Source: JANLYQ01 sp031365725 (GTDB lineage: Bacteria; Actinomycetota; Actinomycetes; JACCUZ01). From it: 51,497 bases of DNA. Under the pieces are notes generated by a model. The model saw only the letters and a list, made by a program, of their open reading frames with translations. It had not been told where the DNA came from and made no database searches. The stretch is taken from the NCBI GenBank assembly GCA_031365725.1, contig JANLYQ010000011.1, positions 1-51,497 on the forward strand. Direction: 5' to 3'. This document shows positions 7,351 through 16,045 of this stretch, piece after piece. A program made the position numbers and the translations under genes. Each line of letters begins with the position of its first letter. Position 1 is the first letter of the stretch.

Positions 7351-8793
7351 GTGTCAACGCCGGTGCCCCCTCGGGACGAGACGCTGCTGGAGTTCGGCCA
7401 GCCGCGGGCTCGTTGGGTGCTCGCGGCCACGGTGCTCGGGTCCGGCCTCGCGTTCATCGACGGCACCGTGGTCAATGTCGCGCTGCCGAGCATCGGTGCC
7501 TCGCTGCACACCGGGCTCTCGGGCCTGCAGTGGACCATCAACGCCTACACCCTCACCCTCGCCGCGCTGATCCTGCTGGGTGGCTCGCTGGGCGACCGCT
7601 TCGGTCGGCGTCGGGTGTTCGTCATCGGCGTGACGTGGTTCGCGGTCGCGTCGCTCGCGTGCGGCATCGCGCCTGACATCCGCACCCTGGTGGCCGCCCG
7701 CGCGGTGCAAGGCATCGGCGGAGCACTGCTGACCCCGGGCAGCCTCGCGATCCTGCAGTCGAGCTTTCGACCAGAGGACCGCATGCGCGCGATCGGCGCG
7801 TGGTCAGGTCTGGGCGGCATCGCCGGCGCGGCGGGCCCGTTCGTCGGTGGCTACCTGGTGCAGACCGTCGGCTGGCGCTGGGTCTTCCTCATCAACCTGC
7901 CGCTCGCCATCGCCGTCGTGGTCATCGCTCGCCGTCACGTCCCCGAGAGTCGCGACCCTGAGGCGTCGACCACCCTCGACCTCATCGGCGCCGTCCTCGG
8001 CGCGGTCGGGCTCGGCGGTGTCACCTATGCCTTGATCGCCTGGCAGGACAACGGCCCTACCGCGCCGATGGTGGTGCTCACCGGTGTCGTCGGCGTCCTC
8101 GGCCTCGCCGGTTTCGTCTGGCGCGAGAGGTCCGCCGCCGAGCCGATGCTGCCGCTCGGCATCTTCACCTCGCGGCTGTTCACCGCGACGAACATCGTGA
8201 CGTTCGCGGTCTACGGCGCGCTCGGCGGTGTCTTCCTGTTTCTGGTGCTGGCGTTGCAGGTCGTGGCCGGTTTCTCGCCCCTGACGGCAGGTTCAGCACT
8301 CCTACCGGTGACGCTCCTGCTGCTCCTGCTCTCGGCTCGGATGGGAGCACTGGCCACCCGCATCGGTCCACGGTTGCCGATGACCGTCGGGCCACTGCTG
8401 GCCGCGATCGCGGTGCTGATGCTCACGCGGGTCGACACCTCTACGTCGTACGTCGTGGACGTGCTGCCGGCCGTCACCGTGTTCGGGCTCGGGCTGGCCT
8501 TCACGGTGGCGCCGTTGACCGCGACTGTCCTTGCCGCCGCACCCGACCGGCACGCGGGCATCGCGAGCGGGGTCAACAACGCGGTGGCGCGGGTCGCGGG
8601 CTTGCTGGCGGTCGCGGCCCTGCCGCTGCTGGTGCGGCTCGACGGCGCGGCCTACCGGGACCCGACGCTGCTCGCTCCTGCCTTCCACCGAGCGATGCTC
8701 ATCTGCGCGACGTTGCTCGCGATCGGCGGGGTGCTGTCCGCGGTCTTCGTGCGTCGCCCGGCGCAGCAGTCGCCGGCCGGGTCATACGCCTGA
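7351..8793 (+). CDS. MFS transporter, DHA2 (EmrB/QacA) family
   Basis: A 480-residue membrane protein with about 14 hydrophobic segments and the DHA2 signatures: FIDGTVVNVALPSIG in helix 1, LGDRFGRRRVF in loop 2-3, and RAVQGIGGALLTPGSLAIL in helix 4. DHA2 proteins export drugs or toxic metabolites in exchange for protons. It begins 17 bp after the hydrolase gene, in the same direction, but with its own TAACCT box. It converges with the sigma-factor gene 25 bp downstream. The long open frame upstream in this phase is antisense or off-frame to the hydrolase and is not part of this gene. The substrate is unknown. Confidence 0.9.
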   Translation: MSTPVPPRDETLLEFGQPRARWVLAATVLGSGLAFIDGTVVNVALPSIGASLHTGLSGLQWTINAYTLTLAALILLGGSLGDRFGRRRVFVIGVTWFAVASLACGIAPDIRTLVAARAVQGIGGALLTPGSLAILQSSFRPEDRMRAIGAWSGLGGIAGAAGPFVGGYLVQTVGWRWVFLINLPLAIAVVVIARRHVPESRDPEASTTLDLIGAVLGAVGLGGVTYALIAWQDNGPTAPMVVLTGVVGVLGLAGFVWRERSAAEPMLPLGIFTSRLFTATNIVTFAVYGALGGVFLFLVLALQVVAGFSPLTAGSALLPVTLLLLLLSARMGALATRIGPRLPMTVGPLLAAIAVLMLTRVDTSTSYVVDVLPAVTVFGLGLAFTVAPLTATVLAAAPDRHAGIASGVNNAVARVAGLLAVAALPLLVRLDGAAYRDPTLLAPAFHRAMLICATLLAIGGVLSAVFVRRPAQQSPAGSYA

Positions 8794-8818
8794 GAAGCGG
8801 CTGTCGGACGACGAGGTG

Positions 8819-10018
8819 TCAGACGACGTCTTTCGCCCAGCCGCGCAGCCGGTCCAGCGCCTCACGTTCGATCTGACGGACCCGTTCGCGCGACACCCCG
8901 AGGCGACCCGCGATCTGCTCGTAGGTCTGCTTCGGTCCGGCGCTGAGGCTGTAGCGGCTGTGCACCACGTCGGCCTCGCGGGGCGACAGGCGGTCGAGCA
9001 ACCCGAGCAGCGCGTCGCGGGCGCCACTCTCGACGACGATGTCCTCCGGGCTGGGCTGCGAGGAGTCGACGAGGTCGCCCAAGGTCGTGCCGCCGTCGTC
9101 TCCCACGAGGGCATCGAGACTGGCGGGGGTGCGGGAGATCTGGTCAAGGTCGTGCACGGCCTCGAGGTCGATGTCGAGCTCGGCCGCCACCTCCTCGTCG
9201 GTAACGTCGCGGCCCAGTGCCGCTGACATGTCGCGGCGGGTGCGCGCAAGCCGGCTGAGCTTCTCGACCTGGTGCACCGGCAGGCGCACGGTGCGGCTCT
9301 GCTCGGCGATGGCCCGGCCGATCGACTGGCGGATCCACCAGGTCGCATAGGTCGAGAACTTGTAGCCTCGGGCATAGTCGAACTTCTCCACCGCGCGGAC
9401 CAGCCCGACATTGCCTTCCTGGATCAGGTCCAGCAGCGGCATCGACGCGCGGGTGTAGCGCCGCGCCAACGACACGACCAGACGCAGGTTGGCCTTGATG
9501 AAAGCGCGCTTGGCGTCCTCACCGTCATGGGCCAGCCGGTCCAGCTCGACCGTGCTCGCGATCTTGCCGGCGGCACGAAGCTTGACCGCCCGGCGGCGCT
9601 GCAGGCCGCCGCTTCGCCCGCCCGCCGGCCCGGCAGGTCCGCCTGGTCCACCTGGTCCGCCTGGTCCGTCCATCAGGCCGTCGAGCAGGTGGCGGGCATA
9701 GAGGCCGGCCTCGATGCGCTGGGCCAGGTCGACCTCGGTAGCGGCGTCGAGCAGCGGGGCCCGACCGATCTCGTCGAGGTAGAGCCGGACCAGGTCAGGG
9801 GTCGCCACCTCGGCGTCGAAGACGTCGACCGGCTCGCGCACGCCGGTCACGTCGGTGTCGATCTGATCGGTGTCGACCTGATCGGTGCTGTCGTTCTGAC
9901 CGGTGGTGTCGGTGGGTGCGTTGTCGATCTGCTGCTTGTCGTCGGGGACGAGGCTGAGCTCCGGCGGGTCACCATCGGCCCCGGAGACCTCGATCTGGAT
10001 TGCGCTGTTCTGGCTCAT
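8819..10018 (-). CDS. RNA polymerase sigma factor, sigma-70 group 2 (SigB/Hrd-like)
   Basis: A 399-residue sigma factor close to primary sigma factors. Region 1.2 (DLVRLYLDEIGRAPLLDAATEVDL), region 2 (ANLRLVVSLARRY...GYKFSTYATWWIRQSI), region 3 (HQVEKLSRLARTRRDM) and region 4 (TYEQIAGRLGVSRERVRQIE) are all intact. The first 65 residues are acidic and low complexity. Odd point: a Gly-Pro-rich insert (PGGPGGPGGPAGPAGG, about residues 118-135) sits between regions 1.2 and 2. ATG at 10018 is 5 nt after GAAAGG and is preferred to GTG at 10024. It is divergent from the acyl-CoA dehydrogenase-like gene. No anti-sigma gene adjoins it; the STAS protein at 16553 belongs to a different control type. Confidence 0.92.
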   Translation of the reverse strand: MSQNSAIQIEVSGADGDPPELSLVPDDKQQIDNAPTDTTGQNDSTDQVDTDQIDTDVTGVREPVDVFDAEVATPDLVRLYLDEIGRAPLLDAATEVDLAQRIEAGLYARHLLDGLMDGPGGPGGPGGPAGPAGGRSGGLQRRRAVKLRAAGKIASTVELDRLAHDGEDAKRAFIKANLRLVVSLARRYTRASMPLLDLIQEGNVGLVRAVEKFDYARGYKFSTYATWWIRQSIGRAIAEQSRTVRLPVHQVEKLSRLARTRRDMSAALGRDVTDEEVAAELDIDLEAVHDLDQISRTPASLDALVGDDGGTTLGDLVDSSQPSPEDIVVESGARDALLGLLDRLSPREADVVHSRYSLSAGPKQTYEQIAGRLGVSRERVRQIEREALDRLRGWAKDVV

Positions 10019-10149
10019 CGTCACCTTTCAACGTGCCGGGTGCGGCGGTCGGCACACCTGCCCAACGACCGACACCCGTCCAGGATTCCGAGGGGGCGGC
10101 AGTCGGCCCCGGCACGGTAGGACTGCTGCGAACGGGGTACACCCCCGCC

Positions 10150-11232
10150 GTGCGCGCTGCCCTGCTCGACCTGAGACCTGCGGACTCAGCTGGCCCCGAG
10201 GGGGGCGAGTTGATCGCCCGTACGTCGGCATGGGCGCGGACAGCTCTTCTCGCCGGGTTGCTGGACCTGCCGCTGCCGGGGCGCGGTCGCACTGCCGCGC
10301 GATTCGTGGCGCTGGCCGACGTCGGCAGTGTCGACCTCGACCTGGCACGCCTGGTGGAGGCGCACACCGACGCGCGGGCGATCCTCGCCGACCTCGCCGA
10401 CGTCACGCGGGGCGACTCGGACCCCCGCGGGAAGCGCCTGGACCCCAGCGGTCTCTGGGGGGTCTGGGCCGCCAACCCGCCGGTCGATCCGATCACCGCA
10501 GAACCAGCGGCGGGCGCCGGCCCCCTCGACGCCGATGGCTGGGTGCTGCGCGGCACCAAGCCGTGGTGCAGCGGAGCAGGGTGCGTGGACAAGGCGCTGG
10601 TGACGGCGCAGACAGCTGAGGGCTACCGCCTGTTCGCCATCGACATGTCACATCCCGCTGCGAGCCCGGTGCCCGGCAGCTGGCCGGCAACGGCGATGAG
10701 TGGCAGCGACAGCCGTTCCGTCCGCTTCGACGGGGTGCCGGCGACTGCGGTGGGCAGACCGGAGGACTACCTGACCCGCGCGGGCTTCTGGCACGGGGCG
10801 GTCGGAGTGGCCGCGGCCTGGTGGGGCGGCGCCCGCGGAGTGGCGGAGGCCCTCCACCGGGCGCACCGGCGCCGGCCCCTGCACGCGCACGCCCTGGCCC
10901 ACGCCGGGGCGGTCGACGCGGCACTGTCCGGGACCTGGTCCCAGCTGATGGCAGCAGCCGCGGCCTTCGATGACGACCCCAACGACAAGGCCGAGACGGC
11001 GCGACTCACCGCCGCACGGGTGCGCGCCTCGGTCGAACGGGCAGCGTCGGAGACGATCGAGCGCACCGGCCGCGCGCTCGGGGCGGCTCCGTTGGCTCTC
11101 GATGCCCAGCACGGACGCCGGGTTGCCGACCTGGGGCTGTATCTGCGGCAGAGCCACGCCGAGCGGGACCTCGAGGAGCTGGGCCGGTCTGCGCTCGATG
11201 CAGGAATCGCACCCTGGGACGGCACCCCCTGA
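10150..11232 (+). CDS. Acyl-CoA dehydrogenase-like flavoprotein
   Basis: A protein of about 360 residues that resembles a shortened acyl-CoA dehydrogenase. It has the middle segment LWGVWAANPP...GWVLRGTKPWCSGAGCVDKALV, which in the family contacts FAD and substrate, and a helical C-terminal half. The normal long N-terminal helical domain is abridged and I cannot point to a catalytic Glu. The start is uncertain: GTG at 10150 has a TACACC box 6 nt upstream, while GTG at 10033 would add 39 residues of low-complexity sequence. It heads a four-gene cluster with a PIG-L deacetylase, a NodS-like methyltransferase and a glycosyltransferase, so it may act on a fatty or acyl group of a glycoconjugate rather than in beta-oxidation. 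Confidence 0.7.
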   Translation: MRAALLDLRPADSAGPEGGELIARTSAWARTALLAGLLDLPLPGRGRTAARFVALADVGSVDLDLARLVEAHTDARAILADLADVTRGDSDPRGKRLDPSGLWGVWAANPPVDPITAEPAAGAGPLDADGWVLRGTKPWCSGAGCVDKALVTAQTAEGYRLFAIDMSHPAASPVPGSWPATAMSGSDSRSVRFDGVPATAVGRPEDYLTRAGFWHGAVGVAAAWWGGARGVAEALHRAHRRRPLHAHALAHAGAVDAALSGTWSQLMAAAAAFDDDPNDKAETARLTAARVRASVERAASETIERTGRALGAAPLALDAQHGRRVADLGLYLRQSHAERDLEELGRSALDAGIAPWDGTP

Positions 11233-11255
11233 CCGCGCAGCCACTCATCGAGCTG

Positions 11256-12110
11256 GTGCAGCCCGACGCCGAGTCGCCCCTGGTCGAGCCGGTGCACCCC
11301 GACCTCGAGCCGCCGCAACCGGGATGCACCGACCTGATCCAACCGTCGGGCGGGACGCCGGAGGCCGAGTGGAGCGCCTGGCCCGGCTACCGGGACCTGC
11401 CGGTGCTCACGGCCCAGCTGGTGGCTGCCGGGCGCCCGGTCGTCGTGCTGGCGGCGCATCCCGACGACGAGGTGCTCGGCCTCGGTGGCCTGCTGACCCA
11501 GCTCGCCGCCCGAGCCGCCGACGTACGTCTCGTGTGGGCGACCGACGGCGAGGCCTCGCACCCGGGATCCACAGCAGGCCCTGCGGCGACCCCCGCCCGA
11601 CTGGCCGCGACCCGGCGCGACGAGTCGGCTGCCGCACTCGAGGTGCTGGGACTCGGCGCCGCGCCGCGCACCCAGATGGGTCTGCCCGACGGGGGGCTGA
11701 TGGCACTCGAGGACGAGCTGGTCGCGCGGCTCATGCGCCTCGTCCCGGCAGGCGCTGTGATCCTCGCACCATGGTCCCGTGACGCGCACCCCGACCACGA
11801 GGTCTGCGGCCGGGCGGCCCGCCGCATCACCGAGTGCCGCGCCGACGGCAGCCAGACGGTGGAGTACCCCGTGTGGACCTGGCACTGGGCCCATCCGGAC
11901 GACCCGCGGGTCCCCTGGGACCTGGCCCGGCGCGTCGACCTCGATGACGACACCGTGGCCCGCAAGGCGCAGGCGATCGACTGCTTCGCCAGCCAGATCC
12001 ACCCGCTCGGCCCGGCACCCGCCGACGGCCCCGTGCTGCCCGAGGGCGTCCTCGCGCACTTCCGCCGTCGGTACGAAGTGCTGCTCGTCACCAGCCGGGA
12101 CGCCAGATGA
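11256..12110 (+). CDS. PIG-L/LmbE-family N-deacetylase
   Basis: A 284-residue zinc hydrolase. The metal motifs are LAAHPDDEVLGLGG (about residues 66-79) and the second site AHPDHEVCG. Related enzymes remove acetyl groups from GlcNAc in mycothiol, GPI and antibiotic synthesis. There are about 45 extra N-terminal residues, rich in Pro and Glu, before the core. GTG at 11256 is the first start after the acyl-CoA dehydrogenase stop (23 bp earlier). Its end overlaps the methyltransferase start by 4 bp. Neighbouring genes make it likely that the deacetylated amino sugar is then N-methylated and glycosylated, by analogy with Nod-factor synthesis, which is inference. Confidence 0.85.
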   Translation: MQPDAESPLVEPVHPDLEPPQPGCTDLIQPSGGTPEAEWSAWPGYRDLPVLTAQLVAAGRPVVVLAAHPDDEVLGLGGLLTQLAARAADVRLVWATDGEASHPGSTAGPAATPARLAATRRDESAAALEVLGLGAAPRTQMGLPDGGLMALEDELVARLMRLVPAGAVILAPWSRDAHPDHEVCGRAARRITECRADGSQTVEYPVWTWHWAHPDDPRVPWDLARRVDLDDDTVARKAQAIDCFASQIHPLGPAPADGPVLPEGVLAHFRRRYEVLLVTSRDAR

Positions 12111-12721
12111 GCCTGCCCGCCGACTACTTCGCCCAGATGTACGCCGGGTCACCCGACCCTTGGGGCTTCCGTAGCAGGTGGTACGAGCAGCGCAAGCGGG
12201 CTGTCACCCTCGCTGCGCTCCAGCAGCCGCGCTACCGCAGGGGCTTCGAGCCGGGCTGCTCGATCGGCGTCCTCACAGCAGACCTGGCGCAGCGCTGCGA
12301 CTCATTGGTGGCCAGCGACGTCGACGCCACGGCGTTGCGGGCTGCCCGGGAGGCAGTATCAGCACTGTCGGGGATGGCGGGGGTCGAGCTCGTCTCACTC
12401 TCGGTGCCCGAGCAGTGGCCGGCGGGCACCTTCGACCTGGTGGTCGTCTCGGAGCTGGCGTACTACCTGTCACCCGCCGCGCTCGACCTCCTCGTCGCGC
12501 GCATCGTCACGTCGCTGGAGCCCGGCGGCACCCTGCTCGCGTGCCACTGGCGGCACCCGGTGGCGGACTATCCCGCGACCGGCGACCAGGTGCACGAGCG
12601 GCTGCTGGCCGAGCCCGGACTGGTGGGCACGGCCGCGCACCTGGAGACCGACTTCCGCATCGACGTGTTCACCGCCGGGCCGACGGGCAGCCCCGCGCAG
12701 CGCGAAGGGCTTGTCGGATGA
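12107..12721 (+). CDS. NodS-like SAM-dependent methyltransferase
   Basis: A 204-residue class I methyltransferase of the NodS type. It shows the opening YFAQMYAGSPDPWGFRSRWY, then EQRKRAVTLAAL, the SAM-binding loop FEPGCSIGVLTADLA, motif IV FDLVVVSELAYYL, and CHWRHPVADYP. Rhizobial NodS N-methylates the deacetylated end of chitooligosaccharides, and proteins of this shape also occur in non-symbiotic bacteria. It is joined to the PIG-L gene upstream (ATGA overlap) and to the glycosyltransferase downstream (ATGA overlap), so the three are co-translated. The real acceptor is unknown; the order deacetylase-then-methylase supports an amino-sugar substrate. Confidence 0.85.
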   Translation: MSLPADYFAQMYAGSPDPWGFRSRWYEQRKRAVTLAALQQPRYRRGFEPGCSIGVLTADLAQRCDSLVASDVDATALRAAREAVSALSGMAGVELVSLSVPEQWPAGTFDLVVVSELAYYLSPAALDLLVARIVTSLEPGGTLLACHWRHPVADYPATGDQVHERLLAEPGLVGTAAHLETDFRIDVFTAGPTGSPAQREGLVG

Positions 12722-13413
12722 CGCCGCCGATCGAGGTCGTGGGAGTGGTGGTGCCTGCTCGCGACGAGGCGACCCTGCTGCCGCGGGCAATCGCCGCTCT
12801 CGGCGAGGCCGCGACGGTAGCCCGCCGCTGCGGCGTCACCGTCGACCTTCTCGTGGTCGCCGACTCCTGCAAGGACGACACGGCTGAGGTCGCGCGGGCC
12901 GCCGGGGTGCGTGTGATCGAGGTGACTGCCGGCGCTGTCGGCCCGTCTCGGGCGGCGGGTCTGCACGACATCCTCGCCCGCCATCCTGCTGTGCCCCGGG
13001 ACCGGCTCTGGCTGGCCAGCACCGACGCTGACTCGCAGGTGCCCTTGACCTGGTTGAGCGTGCAGATGGACCTGGCCGCGGCCGGGGCGGACCTGGTGCT
13101 CGGCACTGTCGAGGTCGACGACTGGTCCGAGCATCCGGCGCACGTGGAGCGGGCCTGGCGGGCGGCGTACGACGCGAGGGACGGGCACGGGCACATCCAC
13201 GGAGCCAACGTCGGCGCGCGGGCGGACGCCTACCTCGCGGTCGGTGGCTTCCCTGCGGTCGGTCTCGACGAGGACGTCGCGCTGGCGGCGGCGCTCGACC
13301 ACCGCACGGTGGTGCGCACGGGAGCCATCCCGGTCCTGACCAGCGCCCGGGTCAGGGCGCGGGCCCGCGGCGGGTTCGCCGATCACCTCGCCGGTCTGGC
13401 CGAGCTCGCCTGA
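12718..13413 (+). CDS. Glycosyltransferase family 2 protein
   Basis: A 231-residue GT-A fold glycosyltransferase without membrane helices. It has the N-terminal strand VVGVVVPARDEATLLPRAI, the VADSCKDDT segment, the metal-binding TDADSQVP, and an acceptor-loop motif GLDEDVAL. It is the last gene of the four-gene cluster starting at 10150 and overlaps the methyltransferase gene by 4 bp. It converges with the M23 peptidase gene. Small GT2 proteins of this length usually transfer a single sugar. The donor and acceptor are unknown. Confidence 0.85.
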   Translation: MTPPIEVVGVVVPARDEATLLPRAIAALGEAATVARRCGVTVDLLVVADSCKDDTAEVARAAGVRVIEVTAGAVGPSRAAGLHDILARHPAVPRDRLWLASTDADSQVPLTWLSVQMDLAAAGADLVLGTVEVDDWSEHPAHVERAWRAAYDARDGHGHIHGANVGARADAYLAVGGFPAVGLDEDVALAAALDHRTVVRTGAIPVLTSARVRARARGGFADHLAGLAELA

Positions 13414-13448
13414 ACCGACCGACGTCGGCGCCGTCCCGCCCGGCGAGG

Positions 13449-14801
13449 TCAGTGCACCGGCAGCCAGGGCTCCGGGTCTACCAGCGCCGCGTTGACGTAG
13501 AGCTCGAAGTGCAGGTGGCAGCCGGTGGAGTAGCCGGTCGTGCCCGAGAGCCCGATCACCTGACCGGCGCTGAGCTGGTCGCCCACGCTGACCGACTCGT
13601 GGCTCTGATGGTTGTACGTCGTGGTGAGCAGCACCCCGTCGACGACTCCGTGGGAGACGATCGTGCGCCAGCCGTAGGCGCTGTCATAACCGGCCTCGGT
13701 GACGACACCGGGCAGCGCGACGTGGATCTCGGTGCCGCACGGCACCCCGAGGTCGGTGCCGGTGTGCAGCTTGTAGACCCCGGTCACCGGGTGCACTCGC
13801 ATGCCGAAGGGGGAGGTCACCGGGCCGTTCACCGGCCAGGACAGGGTGCCTGGACGAGGTGGCACCGTCGCGCCGTCGACGTCGCCGGCGGTGCCGAGAA
13901 GACGGCGACTCTCGGCGGCGAGCTGGGTCTGCAGTTGGCTGGTGGTCGTGACGATCTGGGCATGTGCGGCATCGTCAGCGACCTGGGCGGCAGCGGCCGC
14001 AGCCAACGCGTCCTGTCGCGTCTTCACGAGAGCGGCGACCTGCGCCTCGGCCGATCTGGCCTGCTCGGCGAGCTGGGTGACCTCGCGTACCGCCGCCTGG
14101 GCTCGTTCGTCGACCGCGGCCACATCGTCGCGCACCTGCTGCAGGTCGGTGGCGCGGGCATCGGCTGACCGCTGCACGAGCTCGAGCTGGTCGAGCTCGG
14201 AGCGCTGCGAGGACACGATGGTCTGCAACGACACCAGGCGGTCGGCGAAGTCGGTGGGGGAGCGCGCCTCGAGCAGCATCGAGAGGCTGCCCAACGAGCC
14301 GCCGCCCTGATAGACAGCACGAGCCAGTCGACCGATCCGCGCATGGGCGGCGGTCACGTCGTTGCTGGACTGCTCGGCTGACTGGCTCGTCTGGACGTAG
14401 CGCACCTGGGCCTCCCCGCGGGCCTGACTGGCTCGTGCTTCGCGCGCCCGGGCGCCGGCAAGCAACCGGCGCGCGTGCGCCGCGGTGGCCTTCGCCCCCG
14501 GTAGTGCGCGGTCGGCGAGGCTGAGGTCGGTCGCCGCCTTGAGCATCTCCTGGGAGGACTCGGCCAGCTGGTCGCGGACCTGCTGCAGCGCATCTGCGTC
14601 GGCGGTCGGCCTCGTAGTGGGTCGGTCGGCCGCGAACCCGGTCGCCGCCGGGCCGGTCAGGAGCAGGGTCAGCACGGACAGCACCAGAAGCACCAGCAGC
14701 ACGGACAGCACAGGTAGCACGGAGGGCCATGACAGCACGGATGGCCCTGGCACAGGCGTCGGCCGAGCGGCCCCGCGGGGGGTACCGGTCAGGCGTCGCA
14801 T
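13449..14801 (-). CDS. Exported M23-family peptidoglycan hydrolase with coiled coil
   Basis: A 450-residue exported protein. The N-terminus carries a Leu/Val-rich hydrophobic segment partly built from a tandem repeat (SVLPVLSVLLVLLVLSVL). A long coiled-coil region (about 60-290) follows, then a LytM/M23 domain (about 325-448). The zinc motifs are HTGTDLG (HxxxD) and HLHFE. M23 enzymes cut peptide cross-links in peptidoglycan, and the coiled-coil layout is like RipA/EnvC-type division hydrolases. ATG at 14801 follows GAGGAC on the minus strand and puts the hydrophobic segment near the N-terminus; an earlier in-frame start exists at 14858. It stands alone, convergent with the GT2 gene. Confidence 0.88.
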   Translation of the reverse strand: MRRLTGTPRGAARPTPVPGPSVLSWPSVLPVLSVLLVLLVLSVLTLLLTGPAATGFAADRPTTRPTADADALQQVRDQLAESSQEMLKAATDLSLADRALPGAKATAAHARRLLAGARAREARASQARGEAQVRYVQTSQSAEQSSNDVTAAHARIGRLARAVYQGGGSLGSLSMLLEARSPTDFADRLVSLQTIVSSQRSELDQLELVQRSADARATDLQQVRDDVAAVDERAQAAVREVTQLAEQARSAEAQVAALVKTRQDALAAAAAAQVADDAAHAQIVTTTSQLQTQLAAESRRLLGTAGDVDGATVPPRPGTLSWPVNGPVTSPFGMRVHPVTGVYKLHTGTDLGVPCGTEIHVALPGVVTEAGYDSAYGWRTIVSHGVVDGVLLTTTYNHQSHESVSVGDQLSAGQVIGLSGTTGYSTGCHLHFELYVNAALVDPEPWLPVH

Positions 14802-14980
14802 CAGCAGTCCTCGGGGGTCGGGCGTGCGTCGGGACGGCGCCCCGGGGATGGGCGTCACTAGTCACGTCGGCGCGGCGAGGTCGTGCCTTGACCGTCGGGC
14901 AGCCGTTACCGTCGCGCAGCCCGACCCTCCGGCACCCGTGAGCGTCATCCAGCCGCGATTGGCCGATGACTTCGCGGCGG

Positions 14981-15946
14981 TCAGGCCGTGCTGCACGCCG
15001 CGGTGCGAGTTGCCACGGCCTCGTCGAGCGCGCGACCGAGGCGCGGGACCACCACCTCGGTGCTCAGGCAGGCGGCGACCCGGTCCAGTGCTGCCATTCC
15101 CATGGTCTCCCGTCCCATCGGGTCGGCCGCCAGGGTGCGGGCGGCCGGCGCGACGTCGGCGGAGGAGGTCACCACGACGCCGGTCACCTGGTCGGCGACG
15201 AGGTCGGACAGGATGCCGCGCCCGACCGCGACCACCGCACGGCCGGTGGCCATCGCGGTGAGCACCCTGGTGACGTCCTCCGCCGTGTCGTCGAGCGCCG
15301 TGACCACGGCCGGCATGCTGCCGGTCCCGGCGTGCCGCTTGGCGGCAGCGACATCGACCGCCTCCAGGACGACGCGGATCGTGCCCCGCCGGGCTCCGAG
15401 GTCGACCAGCTCGGCTACCTCACGGGGCCCGGCCGCCACCAGCGTGGCTCCGCTGCGGGCGAGCGCGGCCTCGACCCTGCTCACGCTGCGGATGCCGGAT
15501 CGGCCGGGCCGTGGCATGCGAAGCAGGCACGGGATCCCGCTGAGATCCGGAGCCCGGGTCACCACGGTCGCCACAAGTCCAGCGACCCAGCCCAGGCAGA
15601 CGATGGCGTCTGGGCGACCTGACATGTCATCCGCGAGGCGGTAGCCCAGCGCGGTGACCTCGTCAGCCGACATTCCTGGTCGGTCGACGACGTCGACCGC
15701 GTGACCGAGGTGTGTCAACCCGTCGAGGATCCAGTCCCGGGTCCGGTCGTGCTCGGTCGGCAGGGTGCGCACCACCATCAGACGACGCGGCTGGGTGGGC
15801 GCGACCTCGCGGTTCACGCGCCCAAGGTCGGCGCGGATGTCGTCCATGGCAGGGCCGTTCATCTCGACCGAGCAGGACGCGTCGGGGCGCCACGAACCCG
15901 GGGAGGCGGCCGTGCCGCGCTGCTCCAGCAGCGGCCTCGGCTCCAT
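14981..15946 (-). CDS. Glycosyltransferase-like (GT4/GT1 fold) protein
   Basis: A protein of up to 321 residues with a degenerate GT-B pattern: RRLMVVRTLPTEHDRTRDWI near the N-terminus, an alternation of strands and helices, and a C-terminal GRAVVAVGRGILSDLVADQVTGVVV that matches the nucleotide-sugar loop of GT4 enzymes. The usual Glu-x7-Glu motif is not evident, so catalysis is uncertain. The first ATG (15946) has GGGAG upstream; ATG at 15847 is an alternative that removes a non-conserved leader. It lies 99 bp downstream of the SRPBCC gene on the same strand. Confidence 0.55.
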   Translation of the reverse strand: MEPRPLLEQRGTAASPGSWRPDASCSVEMNGPAMDDIRADLGRVNREVAPTQPRRLMVVRTLPTEHDRTRDWILDGLTHLGHAVDVVDRPGMSADEVTALGYRLADDMSGRPDAIVCLGWVAGLVATVVTRAPDLSGIPCLLRMPRPGRSGIRSVSRVEAALARSGATLVAAGPREVAELVDLGARRGTIRVVLEAVDVAAAKRHAGTGSMPAVVTALDDTAEDVTRVLTAMATGRAVVAVGRGILSDLVADQVTGVVVTSSADVAPAARTLAADPMGRETMGMAALDRVAACLSTEVVVPRLGRALDEAVATRTAACSTA

Positions 15947-16045
15947 CCTGCCACTCCCGGGTCAGCGGGAAACCCGAAGTATCTTCTCCCACCGACTCGG
16001 TACGCCGGCCTCCGGGCGGACTGTCGGCCCGGTTTGGTGCAGGAG

